Of a stretch of 43,414 bases of DNA, positions 1 through 9,853 are shown one piece after another (position 1 is the stretch's first letter; every line of letters begins with the position of its first letter). The notes under the pieces are model-generated. The model was given only the letters and a program-made list of their open reading frames with translations. It searched no databases and was not told where the DNA came from. The stretch spans positions 77,160-120,573 of the forward strand of contig NZ_JACSPN010000009.1 of assembly GCF_015142735.1 (NCBI RefSeq). The letters run 5' to 3'. The position numbers were made by a program, and so were the translations under genes. The stretch comes from Oerskovia douganii (GTDB lineage Bacteria > Actinomycetota > Actinomycetes > Actinomycetales > Cellulomonadaceae).

Positions 1-63
1 AAGACCGTCGCGGAGCTCCGCGAGCAGGTCGTCCGCCCCCCCGGGGGCCCCGGGACGGGCTAG
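1..63 (+). CDS. C-terminal fragment of an unidentified gene, cut by the window edge
   Basis: Reading from base 1, 20 sense codons run to a TAG at 61-63. Every third codon position is G or C and the second positions are mixed, as expected for coding DNA in this genome. The encoded tail begins KTVAELREQVV and ends in Pro/Gly. Its stop shares the palindromic CTAG (60-63) with the stop of the convergent rluB. I do not recognise the family. It could be chance open frame, because only 60 bases are visible. Confidence 0.35.
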   Translation, partial: KTVAELREQVVRPPGGPGTG

Positions 64-1022
64 AGCCCGACCTCGGCCATGAGCGTGCCGAGCTCGGTAC
101 GGCCCAGGACGCGGGTCGCGCCCGGGCGCAGGTTGCCCAGGTGGATCGAGCCGATGCGGGTGCGCACGAGGCGGGTCACGGGGTGGCCGATCTCCTCGAA
201 CATGCGGCGGACGATGCGGTGACGCCCCTCGTGGAGCACGACCTCGACCATGCTGGCCTGGGGGGTCGTGTCGACGACGCGGTAGCGGTCCACCTTGGCG
301 GGGCCGTCCTCGAGCTCGACGCCGTGGAGGAGCCTGTTGGCGACGTTGCCCGCGACGCGGCCCTCGACGGTCACGAGGTAGGTCTTGGAGACCTCGTACT
401 TGGGGTGCGTCAGGCGGTTGGCGAGCTCGCCGTCGTTCGTCAGGAGCAGCAGCCCCTCGCTGTCGGCGTCGAGGCGCCCGACGTGGAAGAGGCGCTCGGG
501 GCGCGTCGCGACGAACTGCGTGAGCGCGGGGCGCCCCTCGGGGTCGTGCATCGTGGACACGACGCCGAGCGGCTTGTTGAGCGCGATCGTCACGAGGGAC
601 TGGTCGAGCTGGACCCGCATGCCGTCGACGTGGATGACGGCCTTCTCGGGGTCGACGCGCACACCGAGCTCGCGCACCACGACGCCGTCGACCTCGACAC
701 GGCCTGCGGCGATCAGGTCCTCGCACGCGCGGCGCGAGCCCAGGCCTGCGGTCGCGAGGACCTTCTGGAGGCGGACGCCGTCGGCGACGTGGACGTCACG
801 CTGGGGGCCCTGGGGGGTCGCGCGGCGACGCGGCGGGTTGCTCTTGCCCGCCTGGGGGTCGCCCGCCCACCCGCGTCCCGCACCGGAGCGGGGGGCCGCG
901 GAGCGCTGACCTGCCGACCGCCCACCGCCCGCGCGACCACTGCCCGGTCGACCCGTGCCCGAGGTGTTCTCGGACCGCTGTCCTCGGGCGGCCGGACGGC
1001 CACCCTCGCGTGCGCTGCTCAT
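60..1022 (-). CDS. rluB: Pseudouridine synthase, RluB/RsuA family
   Basis: A 320-residue enzyme that converts a specific uridine of rRNA (23S by family) to pseudouridine. The first 75 or so residues are a basic Gly/Arg/Ser-rich extension, common in actinobacterial members. An S4 RNA-binding domain follows (about 83-120, RLQKVLATAGLGSRR) and then the catalytic domain. The catalytic Asp is D185 in GRLDADSEG. The ATG at 1020-1022 has an AAGGA-type ribosome site just upstream and overlaps the scpB stop (ATGA), which implies translational coupling. It is the last gene of the xerD-parA-scpA-scpB-rluB run. The family is clear; the exact rRNA target is inferred from homologues. Confidence 0.93.
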   Translation of the reverse strand: MSSAREGGRPAARGQRSENTSGTGRPGSGRAGGGRSAGQRSAAPRSGAGRGWAGDPQAGKSNPPRRRATPQGPQRDVHVADGVRLQKVLATAGLGSRRACEDLIAAGRVEVDGVVVRELGVRVDPEKAVIHVDGMRVQLDQSLVTIALNKPLGVVSTMHDPEGRPALTQFVATRPERLFHVGRLDADSEGLLLLTNDGELANRLTHPKYEVSKTYLVTVEGRVAGNVANRLLHGVELEDGPAKVDRYRVVDTTPQASMVEVVLHEGRHRIVRRMFEEIGHPVTRLVRTRIGSIHLGNLRPGATRVLGRTELGTLMAEVGL

Positions 1023-1801
1023 GATGTTCCTTCGTCGTTCGTGCTGGGTCGAGCGTCGTCGGGCAGGGCCGGCGGCCGCGGCTGCGCGCGGTCGCTCCCG
1101 CCCCCGGACGCTCCGAGTGTGCGGTCTGCGGCGTCGACGATCGAGTCGACGTCCGGCAGGTGAGGCGCGAGGGCGGGGAGCTCGTCGAGCGACGAGAAGC
1201 CCATGCGCTCCAAGAAGTATCCCGTGGTTCCGTACAGGACCGCACCCGTCGAGGGATCCTGACCGACCTCCGCGACGAGCCCGCGGGTCGTCAGCGTCCG
1301 TACGACGCCGTCCACGTTCACGCCGCGCACGGCCGAGATCTGGCCGCGCGTGACCGGTTGACGGTACGCGACGACCGCGAGGGTCTCCAAAGCGGCCTGC
1401 GTCAGGCGCGCGCTCTGGCCCTCCAGGAGGAACCGTCCGACGACGTCGGCGAACACCGGCGCCGAGTAGATGCGCCATCCTCCGCCGGCCTGGCGCAGGT
1501 CGAAACCGCGGGGCCTGCCGCCGAGCTCGCCGCGGTACTCCGCGGCCAGCTCGCCGAGCAGGTCCTCGACCTCGCGCTGCGGCAGTCCGAGCGCAGTGGC
1601 GAGCTGGACGGCCGGGATGGGCTCGTCGGCGACCATGAGGACGGCCTCGAGGGCCGCGAGCGCCCCGCCCGGCAGGTGCTCGGCGCTGAACGTCACGTCC
1701 GGGGCGTCGGTCTCGCGGGGGACGGCGCCGGGCGCGCTCCCCTGCGCACCACCGCCGTCGCCGGTGCTCGTGGTGCTCGTCCCGACCGTGTCCTGCGTCA
1801 T
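1019..1801 (-). CDS. scpB: Segregation and condensation protein ScpB
   Basis: A 260-residue kleisin-associated subunit of the SMC-ScpA-ScpB condensin that helps organise and separate chromosomes. The winged-helix core starts near residue 45 (ALEAVLMVADEPIP) and contains the conserved stretches ALETLAVVAYRQPVTR and GTTGYFLERMG typical of ScpB. The acidic N-terminus and the disordered C-terminus (after about residue 230) are variable regions. Start and stop overlap scpA and rluB by ATGA junctions, so the three are very likely co-translated. Confidence 0.95.
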   Translation of the reverse strand: MTQDTVGTSTTSTGDGGGAQGSAPGAVPRETDAPDVTFSAEHLPGGALAALEAVLMVADEPIPAVQLATALGLPQREVEDLLGELAAEYRGELGGRPRGFDLRQAGGGWRIYSAPVFADVVGRFLLEGQSARLTQAALETLAVVAYRQPVTRGQISAVRGVNVDGVVRTLTTRGLVAEVGQDPSTGAVLYGTTGYFLERMGFSSLDELPALAPHLPDVDSIVDAADRTLGASGGGSDRAQPRPPALPDDARPSTNDEGTS

Positions 1802-2979
1802 GCTCTCCCCGTTCCTGCGTGCGTCTCGTCGGCGGTGCGCACCGTGCCGTCCGCCATCTCGCCGCCGCCGTCCGCGGCAGCCAAGGCCGCGCGGTCCGCA
1901 GCGACCTCCACGTCGTCGTCGCCCACGAGCACGTCGCCGTCGTCGAACTCCTCGCCCACGGCCGCGAGCGCGTCCAGCGCGCCGTCCCCCTCGTCGTCGG
2001 CGCCCGTCCAGCGGACCGTGAGCTCACCGAGCGCCTCGACCTGCTCGAACGCGACGAGCCCCTCACGGAAGAGCTCGAGCAGCGCGAGGAAGCGCGCGAC
2101 CACGACGATCGTCTCGCCCGCGTCGGCGACGAGCACGCGGAAGGACGCGGCTCCCTCGCGGCGCAGCAGCCCGACGACGATGCTCGCCTGCTCGCGCACG
2201 CTCACCGCGGGCGCGTGCAGGTGTGTCAGCGACACCCCGGGCGGGGGCGCCTTGGGCTCGAGGGCCTTGGCCGCCATGGCCGCGAGCTGGTCGGGGCCGA
2301 GCTTCCACACGAGCTCGGGCAGCAGGGCCGCGAGGTGAGGTTCGAGCTGCACGATGCGCGGGAAGCGGCGCCCCTCGGTCGCGAGCCGGTCCGCGATGAC
2401 CGCGGAGACCTGCTTGTAGGCGCGGTACTGCAGGAGCCGGGCGAACAGCAGGTCGCGGGCCTCGAGCAGCTCGAGGTCCTCGGCGCTCTCGACGTCGCCC
2501 GTGGGCAGCAGCCTGGCGGCCTTGAGGTCGAGCAGGGTCGCGGCGACGAGCAGGAACTCGCTCGCGGTGCCCAGGTCCCAGCCGGGGTGCCCGCCGCGCC
2601 CGGGGACGGGGCGACGCGAACGCCCGGGACGAGCGGCGCCGTCGGGCACCGTGCCCGACGGCTCGGCCCGCGCCGCCTCCTCGGCCTCGCGTGCGAGGCG
2701 CTCGGCCGTGCGGATGTACGCGATGAACTCGTCCGTGACCTGCGAGAGCGCGATCTCCGTGATGTCGAGCTTGTGCTTCGCGATGAGCGAGAGCAGCAGG
2801 TCGAAGGGGCCCGAGAAGTTCTCGAGGTGCACCTCGAACGCGGGGTTGCCGTTCCGGTCGGTCGAGGGGACGGCCGGCGCGGGGGCCTCCGCGGAGGCGG
2901 TCGACGGTGGGGCGGGCTGCTGGTCCTGCGTGGCGTCCGCCCGGGCGGACGCCGGTGCGGTCTCAGGCAGCGTCGCCAC
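1798..2979 (-). CDS. scpA: Segregation and condensation protein ScpA (kleisin)
   Basis: The kleisin subunit that bridges SMC heads. The typical N-terminal motif FEVHLENFSGPFDLLL begins near residue 47 and is followed by IAKHKLDITEIAL. The C-terminal winged helix lies around 270-340. At 393 residues it is longer than many ScpA proteins because of an Ala/Pro-rich N-terminal extension, a basic Pro/Gly-rich insertion near 110-130, and an acidic C-terminal tail. The GTG start at 2977-2979 lies inside parA (17-base overlap). A start nearer the core is possible, but no clearly better site was seen. Confidence 0.93.
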   Translation of the reverse strand: MATLPETAPASARADATQDQQPAPPSTASAEAPAPAVPSTDRNGNPAFEVHLENFSGPFDLLLSLIAKHKLDITEIALSQVTDEFIAYIRTAERLAREAEEAARAEPSGTVPDGAARPGRSRRPVPGRGGHPGWDLGTASEFLLVAATLLDLKAARLLPTGDVESAEDLELLEARDLLFARLLQYRAYKQVSAVIADRLATEGRRFPRIVQLEPHLAALLPELVWKLGPDQLAAMAAKALEPKAPPPGVSLTHLHAPAVSVREQASIVVGLLRREGAASFRVLVADAGETIVVVARFLALLELFREGLVAFEQVEALGELTVRWTGADDEGDGALDALAAVGEEFDDGDVLVGDDDVEVAADRAALAAADGGGEMADGTVRTADETHAGTGRA

Positions 2980-3928
2980 GGGCGACCAGCTCGCGGGCGA
3001 GCTGACGGTAGGCCGTCGCGCCCGGGTGGGAGGGGGCGTAGACCGTGATGGGCTCGGCCGCGACCGACGCGTCGGGGAACTTCACGGTGCGCCCGATCAC
3101 GGTGTGCAGGAGCTTGTCGCCGAAGGCCTCGTGCACGCGCGCCACGACCTCGCGCGAGTGCAGGGTGCGCGAGTCGAACATGGTCGCGAGGATGCCGTCG
3201 ACCTCGAGGCGCGGGTTGAGGCGGTCGCGCACCTTCTCGATGGTCTCGACCAGCAGGGCGACGCCGCGCAGCGCGAAGAACTCGCACTCGAGCGGGATGA
3301 GGACGCCGTGCGCGGCCGTGAGGGCGTTGACGGTCAGCAGGCCCAGGGAGGGCTGGCAGTCCACGAGGATCACGTCGTACTCGTCCTGCACGGGCCGCAG
3401 GACCCGCGCCAGCACGGACTCGCGCGCGACCTCTCCCACGAGCTGGACCTCTGCCGCGGACAGGTCGATGTTGGCGGGCAGCACGTCGAGGTTCTCGACG
3501 GCCGTGGGCACGATGACCTCGCGGATGTCCGCGCCACGCTCCATGAGGAGGTTGTAGACCGTGCGGTCGAGGTCGTGCGGGTTGACGCCCAGGCCCACCG
3601 ACGCGGCGCCCTGCGGGTCGAAGTCGACCAGCAGGACCTTGCGCCCGTACTCGGCGAGCGTCGCGCCCAGGTTGATGGTCGTGGTCGTCTTGCCGACCCC
3701 GCCCTTCTGGTTGCACATCGCGATGATGCGCCCGGGACCGTGCGTGGCGAGCACGGCCGGCACGGGGAAGTCGGGGATCTCGCGGCCGACGGGATCGACC
3801 CGGGGGGTGCTGTCGGGTGCGACGTCCGCACCGCCGTCGACGGCGCCCGCCACCGTGTCGACGCGTGCGTCGAACGGTCCGGCGGCGTCCTGGATCTCGC
3901 TCGGGGCCTGGCTGCTCACGTCCGCCAC
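2963..3928 (-). CDS. parA: ParA/Soj-family chromosome-partitioning ATPase
   Basis: A 321-residue P-loop ATPase with a deviant Walker A, KGGVGKTT, at 75-82, followed by INLGATLAEYGRKVLLVDFDPQG. An N-terminal extension of about 65 residues precedes it. Members next to scpAB in actinobacteria are orphan ParA-like proteins; no parB is present here. The role is therefore inferred to be chromosome organisation together with SMC-ScpAB, rather than classical ParABS partition. The start is GTG (3926-3928), preceded by GAGG at short distance. The gene sits 60 bases after xerD. Confidence 0.92.
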   Translation of the reverse strand: MADVSSQAPSEIQDAAGPFDARVDTVAGAVDGGADVAPDSTPRVDPVGREIPDFPVPAVLATHGPGRIIAMCNQKGGVGKTTTTINLGATLAEYGRKVLLVDFDPQGAASVGLGVNPHDLDRTVYNLLMERGADIREVIVPTAVENLDVLPANIDLSAAEVQLVGEVARESVLARVLRPVQDEYDVILVDCQPSLGLLTVNALTAAHGVLIPLECEFFALRGVALLVETIEKVRDRLNPRLEVDGILATMFDSRTLHSREVVARVHEAFGDKLLHTVIGRTVKFPDASVAAEPITVYAPSHPGATAYRQLARELVARGDAA

Positions 3929-3988
3929 GCTACCTCAGGGGCCCGCGTGCGACGCGAGCACGCGCCGGAGTGGCGCGAACCCGCACCG

Positions 3989-4996
3989 TCAGCCCAGGGC
4001 GCGCGGGTGCGCCGACGCGTAGACCTCGCGCAGCGACTCCCGCGTCACGAGGGTGTAGATCTGGGTCGTCGTCACCGAGGCGTGCCCGAGCAGCTCCTGG
4101 ACCACGCGCACGTCGGCACCGCCCGCGAGCAGGTGGGTCGCGAACGAGTGCCGCAGCGTGTGGGGAGAGATGCGCTCGGGGTGCTCGAGCCCCGCACGCT
4201 CCGCCGCGGTGCGCAGGACCGCCCACGCGCTCTGGCGGCTCAGGCGAGCGCCGCGGGTGTTGAGGAACACGGCCGGGGTGCCGCGGCCCGTGGCGGACAG
4301 CGCGGGCCGCCCCCGCACCAGGTAGGCGTCCAGGGCCCGCACCGCGTACGACCCGACGGGCACGACGCGCTCCTTGGCCCCCTTCCCGAACAGGCGCACG
4401 GCCCCCGTGCCGAGGTCCAGGTCGTCGACGTCGAGGCTCACGGCCTCGGAGATGCGGGCACCCGTGGAGTACACGAGCTCGAGCAGCGCGCGGTCCCGCA
4501 GCGGCCCCGGGCCCTCCCCCGCACCGGCGGCCTCGAGGATGGCCTCGACCTCCTCCGCGGAGATCGCCTTGGGCAGGCGTCTGCCCTGCGCGGGCGGGCG
4601 CACCTCGGCCGACGGGTCGGTGCCGGTGTGCCCCTCGAGCGCGCAGAAGCGGTGCCACCCGCGCACCGCGGCCACGGACCGGGCCGTCGACGACGGCGAG
4701 AGGAGCGCGGCGCCGTCGGCCCCCGTGCGGACCGTGGTGACGTAGTCCGTGACGTCGGCCGGGACGACGTCCGCGGGTTCCGTGCGGCCCCGCGTCGCGA
4801 GGTACGCGGCGTACCGCGCGAGGTCGCGACGGTACGCCGCGACCGTGTTCGGGGACAGCCCGCGCTCGACCGTCAGGTGGGCGAGGTACTCGCGCACCGC
4901 ACGGTCGAGGGCTGCGGGCAGCGGCGGGGCCTCCCCCGCGGGAGCAGGCTCAGGCCCGACGGCGAGCGCGGACTCCTCCGCAGCGGCGCGCGTCAT
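3989..4996 (-). CDS. xerD: Site-specific tyrosine recombinase XerD
   Basis: A 335-residue integrase-family recombinase that resolves chromosome dimers at dif, usually together with XerC (not in this window). The N-terminal SAM-like core-binding domain spans about 30-125 ([20 protein letters not shown]). The catalytic domain carries the full set R181 (STGARISEA), H279 and R282 ([13 protein letters not shown]), H305 (LLGHASV) and nucleophile Y314 (TQIYT). It lies with chromosome-segregation genes, has no attachment-site repeats around it and has host-like composition, so it is a housekeeping recombinase rather than a phage integrase. Confidence 0.93.
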   Translation of the reverse strand: MTRAAAEESALAVGPEPAPAGEAPPLPAALDRAVREYLAHLTVERGLSPNTVAAYRRDLARYAAYLATRGRTEPADVVPADVTDYVTTVRTGADGAALLSPSSTARSVAAVRGWHRFCALEGHTGTDPSAEVRPPAQGRRLPKAISAEEVEAILEAAGAGEGPGPLRDRALLELVYSTGARISEAVSLDVDDLDLGTGAVRLFGKGAKERVVPVGSYAVRALDAYLVRGRPALSATGRGTPAVFLNTRGARLSRQSAWAVLRTAAERAGLEHPERISPHTLRHSFATHLLAGGADVRVVQELLGHASVTTTQIYTLVTRESLREVYASAHPRALG

Positions 4997-5047
4997 CGCG
5001 CACCGGCTGCAGGTCGAACGATCATCCCGTGGTTCCCGGGCCGACCG

Positions 5048-6046
5048 TCAGAAGGGGAGGAACACGTCGACCGCGACGGCGACGAACAGGAGGGTCAGGT
5101 AGGTGATCGAGGCGTGGAACACCTTCATGGCCCCGAGCTTGCCCTTGGTCGGGTCGTTCGCGCGGCGCAGCATCAGGATGCACAGCGCGAGGAACCAGGC
5201 GCCCAGACCGATCGCGACGACGCCGTAGACCCACGTCATGGGCGCGAGCCACCACAGGGCGAGCGACGAGGCGATCATCGCGACCGTGTAGGCGATCATC
5301 TCGCGCGCGACCTTGCGGTTGTCGGCGACGACCGGGAGCATCGGGACGCCCGCGTTCGCGTAGTCCTTCTTGAACTTGATCGACAGCGGCCAGTAGTGCG
5401 GCGGCGTCCAGAAGAAGATCACGAGGAACAGCGCGACCGCGGACCAGCTCAGCGACTCCGTGACGGCCGACCAGCCGATGAAGACCGGCATGCAGCCCGC
5501 GATGCCGCCCCACACGATGTTCTGCGGCGTGCGCCGCTTGAGGATCATGGTGTAGCCGACGACGTAGATCGCGATGGCGGCGAACGTGAGCCACGCCGAG
5601 GGGGCGTTGACGAGCCGCGCGAACCAGACGAGCGCCACGACGCCCAGGACCGTCGCGAAGACCAGCGCGGCCCGCGGGGAGATCTCCCCCGTCACGAGCG
5701 GTCGACGCTTGGTGCGGTTCATGAGCTCGTCGATGTCACGGTCGATGTAGCAGTTGAAGACGTTGGCCGACGCGGCGGCCAGCGTGCCGCCGACCAGCGT
5801 CTTGACGACCAGCCAGAAGTCCGGGAAGCCGCCCTGGGCGAGGATCATGGTGGGCAGCGTGGTCACGAGCAGGAGCTCGATGATGCGCGGCTTCGTCAGG
5901 GCGATGTATGCACCGATCGTGCTCCGGATCCCCGCGACGGCGCTGCCGTCCGCGGTGACACGGGGCTGTCCGGCGACCTGGGCGGTCGCGGCAGGACGAG
6001 ACGGATGACCCGTCTCGTCGATCGGTGCCTGGCTCGTGGTGTGCAC
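5048..6046 (-). CDS. ctaB: Protoheme IX farnesyltransferase (heme O synthase)
   Basis: A UbiA-superfamily polytopic membrane enzyme that attaches a farnesyl group to heme b to make heme O, needed for cytochrome c oxidase. The 332-residue product has a soluble N-terminal 40 residues, then multiple hydrophobic helices. The prenyl-diphosphate/Mg-binding motif is [20 protein letters not shown] at 98-117, and a second conserved loop reads [17 protein letters not shown]. The start is GTG at 6044-6046 without a strong ribosome site, so it could begin further in; the core begins near [15 protein letters not shown]. It is divergent from tkt. Confidence 0.94.
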   Translation of the reverse strand: MHTTSQAPIDETGHPSRPAATAQVAGQPRVTADGSAVAGIRSTIGAYIALTKPRIIELLLVTTLPTMILAQGGFPDFWLVVKTLVGGTLAAASANVFNCYIDRDIDELMNRTKRRPLVTGEISPRAALVFATVLGVVALVWFARLVNAPSAWLTFAAIAIYVVGYTMILKRRTPQNIVWGGIAGCMPVFIGWSAVTESLSWSAVALFLVIFFWTPPHYWPLSIKFKKDYANAGVPMLPVVADNRKVAREMIAYTVAMIASSLALWWLAPMTWVYGVVAIGLGAWFLALCILMLRRANDPTKGKLGAMKVFHASITYLTLLFVAVAVDVFLPF

Positions 6047-6466
6047 GCGCTTCGGTGTTCCGTTCTGGCGAGGAAAGCGGGGGGCGTCGTCCGGCAGCCG
6101 GGGCGTGTCGGCACCGACCCGCTGGACGTCCGTCTTATGTTACGTCTCCCCCTCTGGTGCCGCCGCCCTGGGCCGTCGGGCAAAAGTGTGAGATCGGACC
6201 GCGATCCACCCCGTGGTCGGGGCGGGACGCCCTCCGGGGGTCCGCGTATAGGCTGGGTCGAGCAACCGACGGCCTGGTGCCCTGGTGGCCCGCGTGGCGT
6301 CCTGCCTTCGTGGTGACCACCGTCCGGACCGGCCGGCCGCCCGCTCGGCCCCGGCTCCACCTGTGAGCGACCGGGCGTGTGCGACGGAATAGTTCAACGG
6401 TTGATCCTTGTTGTGTCGACGATGATCCGGGGCGCAGACTCCGGACGGGAAAGAGGTCCGGTAAAC
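6047..6466. promoter_or_regulatory. Divergent ctaB/tkt control region, no gene seen
   Basis: No convincing coding frame lies in these 420 bases. Minus strand: a TAACAT box at 6137-6142 could be the -10 for ctaB, leaving a leader of roughly 85 bases. Plus strand: overlapping TATAGG/TAGGCT at 6247-6254 is a -10 candidate, but far from tkt. Close to tkt there is a small dyad, TCAAC-G-GTTGA, at 6394-6404, followed by TTGATC. The -35 elements are weak, so promoter assignments are tentative. Confidence 0.4.
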
Positions 6467-8623
6467 GTGTTCGTTCCTGCCAACCAGCCCCTCGAGTGGT
6501 CCCCTCTGGACGACCAGGCTGTCAAGACCATCAAGGCCCTGGCGGCCGACGCCGTCGAGAAGGTCGGCAACGGCCACCCGGGGACCGCGATCTCGCTCGC
6601 CCCCGCTGCGTACCTGCTCTTCCAGAAGGTCATGCGCCACGACCCGGCGGACTCGCACTGGGTCGGCCGCGACCGGTTCGTGCTCTCCGCGGGCCACTCC
6701 TCGCTCACGATCTACCTCCAGCTCTTCCTCGCCGGCTACGGCCTGGAGATCGAGGACATCGAGGCGCTGCGCACCTGGGGCTCCAAGACCCCGGGCCACC
6801 CCGAGTACAAGCACACCAACGGCGTCGAGATCACCACGGGCCCCCTCGGCCAGGGCCTCGCGTCCTCGGTCGGCATGGCCATGGCGGCCCGCCGCGAGCG
6901 CGGCCTGCTCGACCCGTCGGCGGCGCCCGGCGAGAGCCCGTTCGACCACCACGTGTACGTCATCGCCTCCGACGGCGACCTGCAGGAGGGCGTGACCTCC
7001 GAGGCCTCCTCGCTCGCGGGCCACCAGCAGCTCGGCAACCTCATCGTGATCTGGGACGACAACAAGATCTCGATCGAGGACGACACGGACATCGCCTTCA
7101 CCGAGGACGTCCTCGCGCGCTACGAGGCGTACGGCTGGCACACCCAGAAGGTCGACTGGACCCAGGGCGGCACGGGCTACGCCGAGAACGTCGACGAGCT
7201 CGCCGCCGCGGTCGCCGCGGCGCAGGCCGAGACCGGCAAGCCCTCGATCATCGCGCTGCGCACGATCATCGGCTGGCCCTCGCCCACCAAGCAGAACACC
7301 GGCGGCATCCACGGCTCCGCGATGGGTGCGGACGAGATCCGCGGCCTCAAGATCGAGCTCGGCCTCGACCCCGACACGTCGTTCGACGTCCCCAGCGAGG
7401 TCCTCGAGTACACGCGCGCCGTGGGCGAGCGCGGCGCCGAGCTGCGCGAGCGCTGGAACACCGCGTTCGAGGCGTGGAAGGTCGCCAACCCCTCCGGCCA
7501 CGCGCTCCTGCAGCGCCTCGAGGCCCGCGAGCTGCCCGCCGGCTGGACCGAGTCCCTGCCGACGTTCGAGGCGGGCAAGGACGTCGCGACGCGCGCCGCC
7601 TCCGGCAAGGTCCTCTCGGCCCTGGCCGACACGCTGCCCGAGCTCTGGGGCGGCTCTGCCGACCTCGCCGGCTCGAACAACACGACCATGGACGGCGAGC
7701 CCTCGTTCGTCCCGGCCGAGCACGCGACCAAGAAGTTCCCCGGGCACGAGTACGGCCGCACGCTGCACTTCGGCATCCGTGAGCACGCCATGGGCTCGAT
7801 CCTCAACGGGATCGTCCTGCACGGCGGTACCCGCGCCTACGGCGGCACGTTCCTCACGTTCTCCGACTACATGCGCCCCGCGGTCCGCCTCGCGGCCCTC
7901 ATGGAGATCCCGTCCACGTTCGTCTGGACGCACGACTCGATCGGCCTGGGCGAGGACGGCCCCACGCACCAGCCCATCGAGCACTTCGCCGCGCTGCGCG
8001 CCATCCCCGGCCTCGACGTCGTCCGCCCGGCCGACGCCAACGAGACCGCCTGGGCCTGGCGCACGATCCTCGAGCACACCGACCGCCCGGCCGGCCTCAT
8101 CCTGACCCGCCAGAACGTCCCGACGTTCCCCCGCGGCACGGACGGCTTCGCCGACGCGTCGGGCACCGCCCGGGGCGGCTACGTGCTGCTCGACACCGAG
8201 GGCACGCCCGACGTGATCCTCATCGGCACGGGCTCCGAGGTCCAGCTCGCGGTCGAGGCGCGCGAGCAGCTCGCCGCCGACGGCATCGCGGCCCGCGTGG
8301 TCTCCCTGCCGAGCCGCGAGTGGTTCGACGCGCAGAGCCCCGAGTACCGCGAGAGCGTGCTCCCGGCGGCCGTCAAGGCACGCGTCTCGGTCGAGGCGGG
8401 CATCGCCCAGGGCTGGCGGGACCTGGTCGGCGACGCCGGCCGCTCCGTGAGCCTCGAGCACTACGGGGCGTCGGCGGACTACAAGATCCTCTACCGCGAG
8501 TTCGGGATCACGTCCGAGGCCGTCGCGGCCGCCGCGAAGGAGTCGATCGAGGCGGCCCGCACGGGTGCGGCCCCCGGTGGCGCTCCCGTCCCCTCGGTCG
8601 GTGGCACTGGCGACCAGCTCTGA
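6467..8623 (+). CDS. tkt: Transketolase
   Basis: A thiamine-diphosphate enzyme that moves two-carbon units between sugar phosphates in the non-oxidative pentose-phosphate pathway; 718 residues from the chosen start. The GTG at 6467 was preferred because GAGGT lies 9 bases upstream and the protein then begins about 9 residues before the conserved LEWSPLDDQAVKTIKALAADAV. Conserved features are GNGHPGTA (near 34-41), the ThDP/Mg motif SDGDLQEG (near 167) with downstream DDNKISIEDDT, and the pyrimidine-domain GIREHAMG (near 435). First gene of the tkt-tal-zwf-opcA-pgl operon. Confidence 0.96.
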   Translation: MFVPANQPLEWSPLDDQAVKTIKALAADAVEKVGNGHPGTAISLAPAAYLLFQKVMRHDPADSHWVGRDRFVLSAGHSSLTIYLQLFLAGYGLEIEDIEALRTWGSKTPGHPEYKHTNGVEITTGPLGQGLASSVGMAMAARRERGLLDPSAAPGESPFDHHVYVIASDGDLQEGVTSEASSLAGHQQLGNLIVIWDDNKISIEDDTDIAFTEDVLARYEAYGWHTQKVDWTQGGTGYAENVDELAAAVAAAQAETGKPSIIALRTIIGWPSPTKQNTGGIHGSAMGADEIRGLKIELGLDPDTSFDVPSEVLEYTRAVGERGAELRERWNTAFEAWKVANPSGHALLQRLEARELPAGWTESLPTFEAGKDVATRAASGKVLSALADTLPELWGGSADLAGSNNTTMDGEPSFVPAEHATKKFPGHEYGRTLHFGIREHAMGSILNGIVLHGGTRAYGGTFLTFSDYMRPAVRLAALMEIPSTFVWTHDSIGLGEDGPTHQPIEHFAALRAIPGLDVVRPADANETAWAWRTILEHTDRPAGLILTRQNVPTFPRGTDGFADASGTARGGYVLLDTEGTPDVILIGTGSEVQLAVEAREQLAADGIAARVVSLPSREWFDAQSPEYRESVLPAAVKARVSVEAGIAQGWRDLVGDAGRSVSLEHYGASADYKILYREFGITSEAVAAAAKESIEAARTGAAPGGAPVPSVGGTGDQL

Positions 8624-8636
8624 CCATCCGTAGATT

Positions 8637-8671
8637 CCAGGAGGGGGCGGTCATCGCCCGCCCCCTCCTGG
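8637..8671 (+). terminator. Intercistronic stem-loop between tkt and tal
   Basis: A perfect 14-bp stem (8637-8650 with 8658-8671) and a 7-base loop, 14 bases after the tkt stop. No U-run follows and tal continues 42 bases later. It is more likely an mRNA stabiliser or partial terminator that sets the tkt:tal ratio than a full stop. Confidence 0.6.
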
Positions 8672-8713
8672 ACCGTCCGTGAGGACGGCCGCCAGACGAC
8701 GAGAGGGAGAGCC

Positions 8714-9853
8714 ATGTCCGTCCAGCACAGCACTGCGCCAGCACCCGTCCGTGAGCTGTCGGAGGCGGGAGTCTCCATCTGGTTGGACGACCTCTCCCGT
8801 GAACGCCTGCGCGGCGGAGGGCTCGCCGAGCTGATCTCCTCGCGGGCGGTCGTCGGTGTCACGACCAACCCCACGATCTTCGCGAGCGCCCTCGCGGCGG
8901 GCGACGCCTACGACGCACAGCTCGCCGAGCTGGCCGCCGCCGGGACCGACGTCGAGGCAGCGGTCGAACGGATCACCACGGACGACGTCCGCGAGGCGGC
9001 CGACGTCCTGCGGCCGGTCTACGACGCGACAGACGGGGTGGACGGCCGCGTCTCGATCGAGGTCGACCCGCGCCTGGCCCGCGACGCCGACCGCACGGTC
9101 GAGACCGCTGTCCGCCTGTGGCGGACGGTCGACCGTCCCAACGTCCTCATCAAGATCCCCGCCACGGTCGAGGGCCTCGACGCGATCGAGCGCACCCTGG
9201 CCCAGGGCATCAGCGTCAACGTGACGCTCATCTTCTCCCTGGCCCGCTACCGCCAGGTCATGGACGCCTTCCTCGCGGGGCTCGAGCAGGCCCGCGACTC
9301 CGGCCACGACGTGACGCGCATCGCCTCGGTCGCCTCGTTCTTCGTCTCGCGCGTGGACTCGGCGGTCGACCCCGCCCTGACCGCGATCGGGACCCCCGAG
9401 GCCCTGGAACAGCGCGGCCGCGCCGCGATCGCCAACGCGCGGCTCGCGTACGAGGCCTACGAGCAGCTCGTCCAGACCGACCGGTGGCGCGCGCTGGAGT
9501 CCGCGGGCGCCCACCCGCAGCGGCCCCTGTGGGCCTCGACGGGCGTCAAGAACCCGGACTACCGCGACACCATGTACGTCGACGAGCTGATCGCTCCCGG
9601 TGTGGTGAACACCATGCCGCAGGCCACGCTCGACGCGTTCGCGGACCACGGTGTCGTGCTCGGCGACACCGTCGCGGACACCTACACCGCCTCGCGCTCG
9701 ACCCTGGAGGCCATCGAGTCGTTCGGGGTCTCCCTCGACCAGGTCACCGAGCACCTCGAGGCGGAGGGCGTCCAGAAGTTCGAGGCCAGCTGGACCGAGC
9801 TGCTCAGCACCGTCGCCGCCGGTCTCGCCCGCGCGGGCGACGGCGCACCGTGA
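8714..9853 (+). CDS. tal: Transaldolase
   Basis: Transfers a dihydroxyacetone unit between sugar phosphates in the pentose-phosphate pathway. The 379-residue length matches the longer actinobacterial TalB-type proteins. The conserved [10 protein letters not shown] lies near residues 50-59, and the Schiff-base lysine is K147 in [12 protein letters not shown]-type substrate-loop residues and [12 protein letters not shown] follow. The ATG at 8714 has a GAGGGAG ribosome site 5-6 bases upstream. Its TGA overlaps a GTG that opens the small ORF downstream. Confidence 0.95.
   Translation: MSVQHSTAPAPVRELSEAGVSIWLDDLSRERLRGGGLAELISSRAVVGVTTNPTIFASALAAGDAYDAQLAELAAAGTDVEAAVERITTDDVREAADVLRPVYDATDGVDGRVSIEVDPRLARDADRTVETAVRLWRTVDRPNVLIKIPATVEGLDAIERTLAQGISVNVTLIFSLARYRQVMDAFLAGLEQARDSGHDVTRIASVASFFVSRVDSAVDPALTAIGTPEALEQRGRAAIANARLAYEAYEQLVQTDRWRALESAGAHPQRPLWASTGVKNPDYRDTMYVDELIAPGVVNTMPQATLDAFADHGVVLGDTVADTYTASRSTLEAIESFGVSLDQVTEHLEAEGVQKFEASWTELLSTVAAGLARAGDGAP

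Noticed and set aside
3989-4996. Tyrosine recombinase as a sign of an integrated element
   Set aside because: Full XerD motif set, segregation-gene context, no flanking repeats or tRNA, and no composition shift.
5011-5026. TCGAAC half site ahead of xerD as an SOS box
   Set aside because: The second half does not resemble GTTCGA.
2501-6316. Very long plus-strand open frame (about 1270 codons)
   Set aside because: It runs antisense through scpA, parA, xerD and ctaB, is rich in Arg/Gly/Asp, and exists only because GC-rich codons lack stops on the opposite strand.
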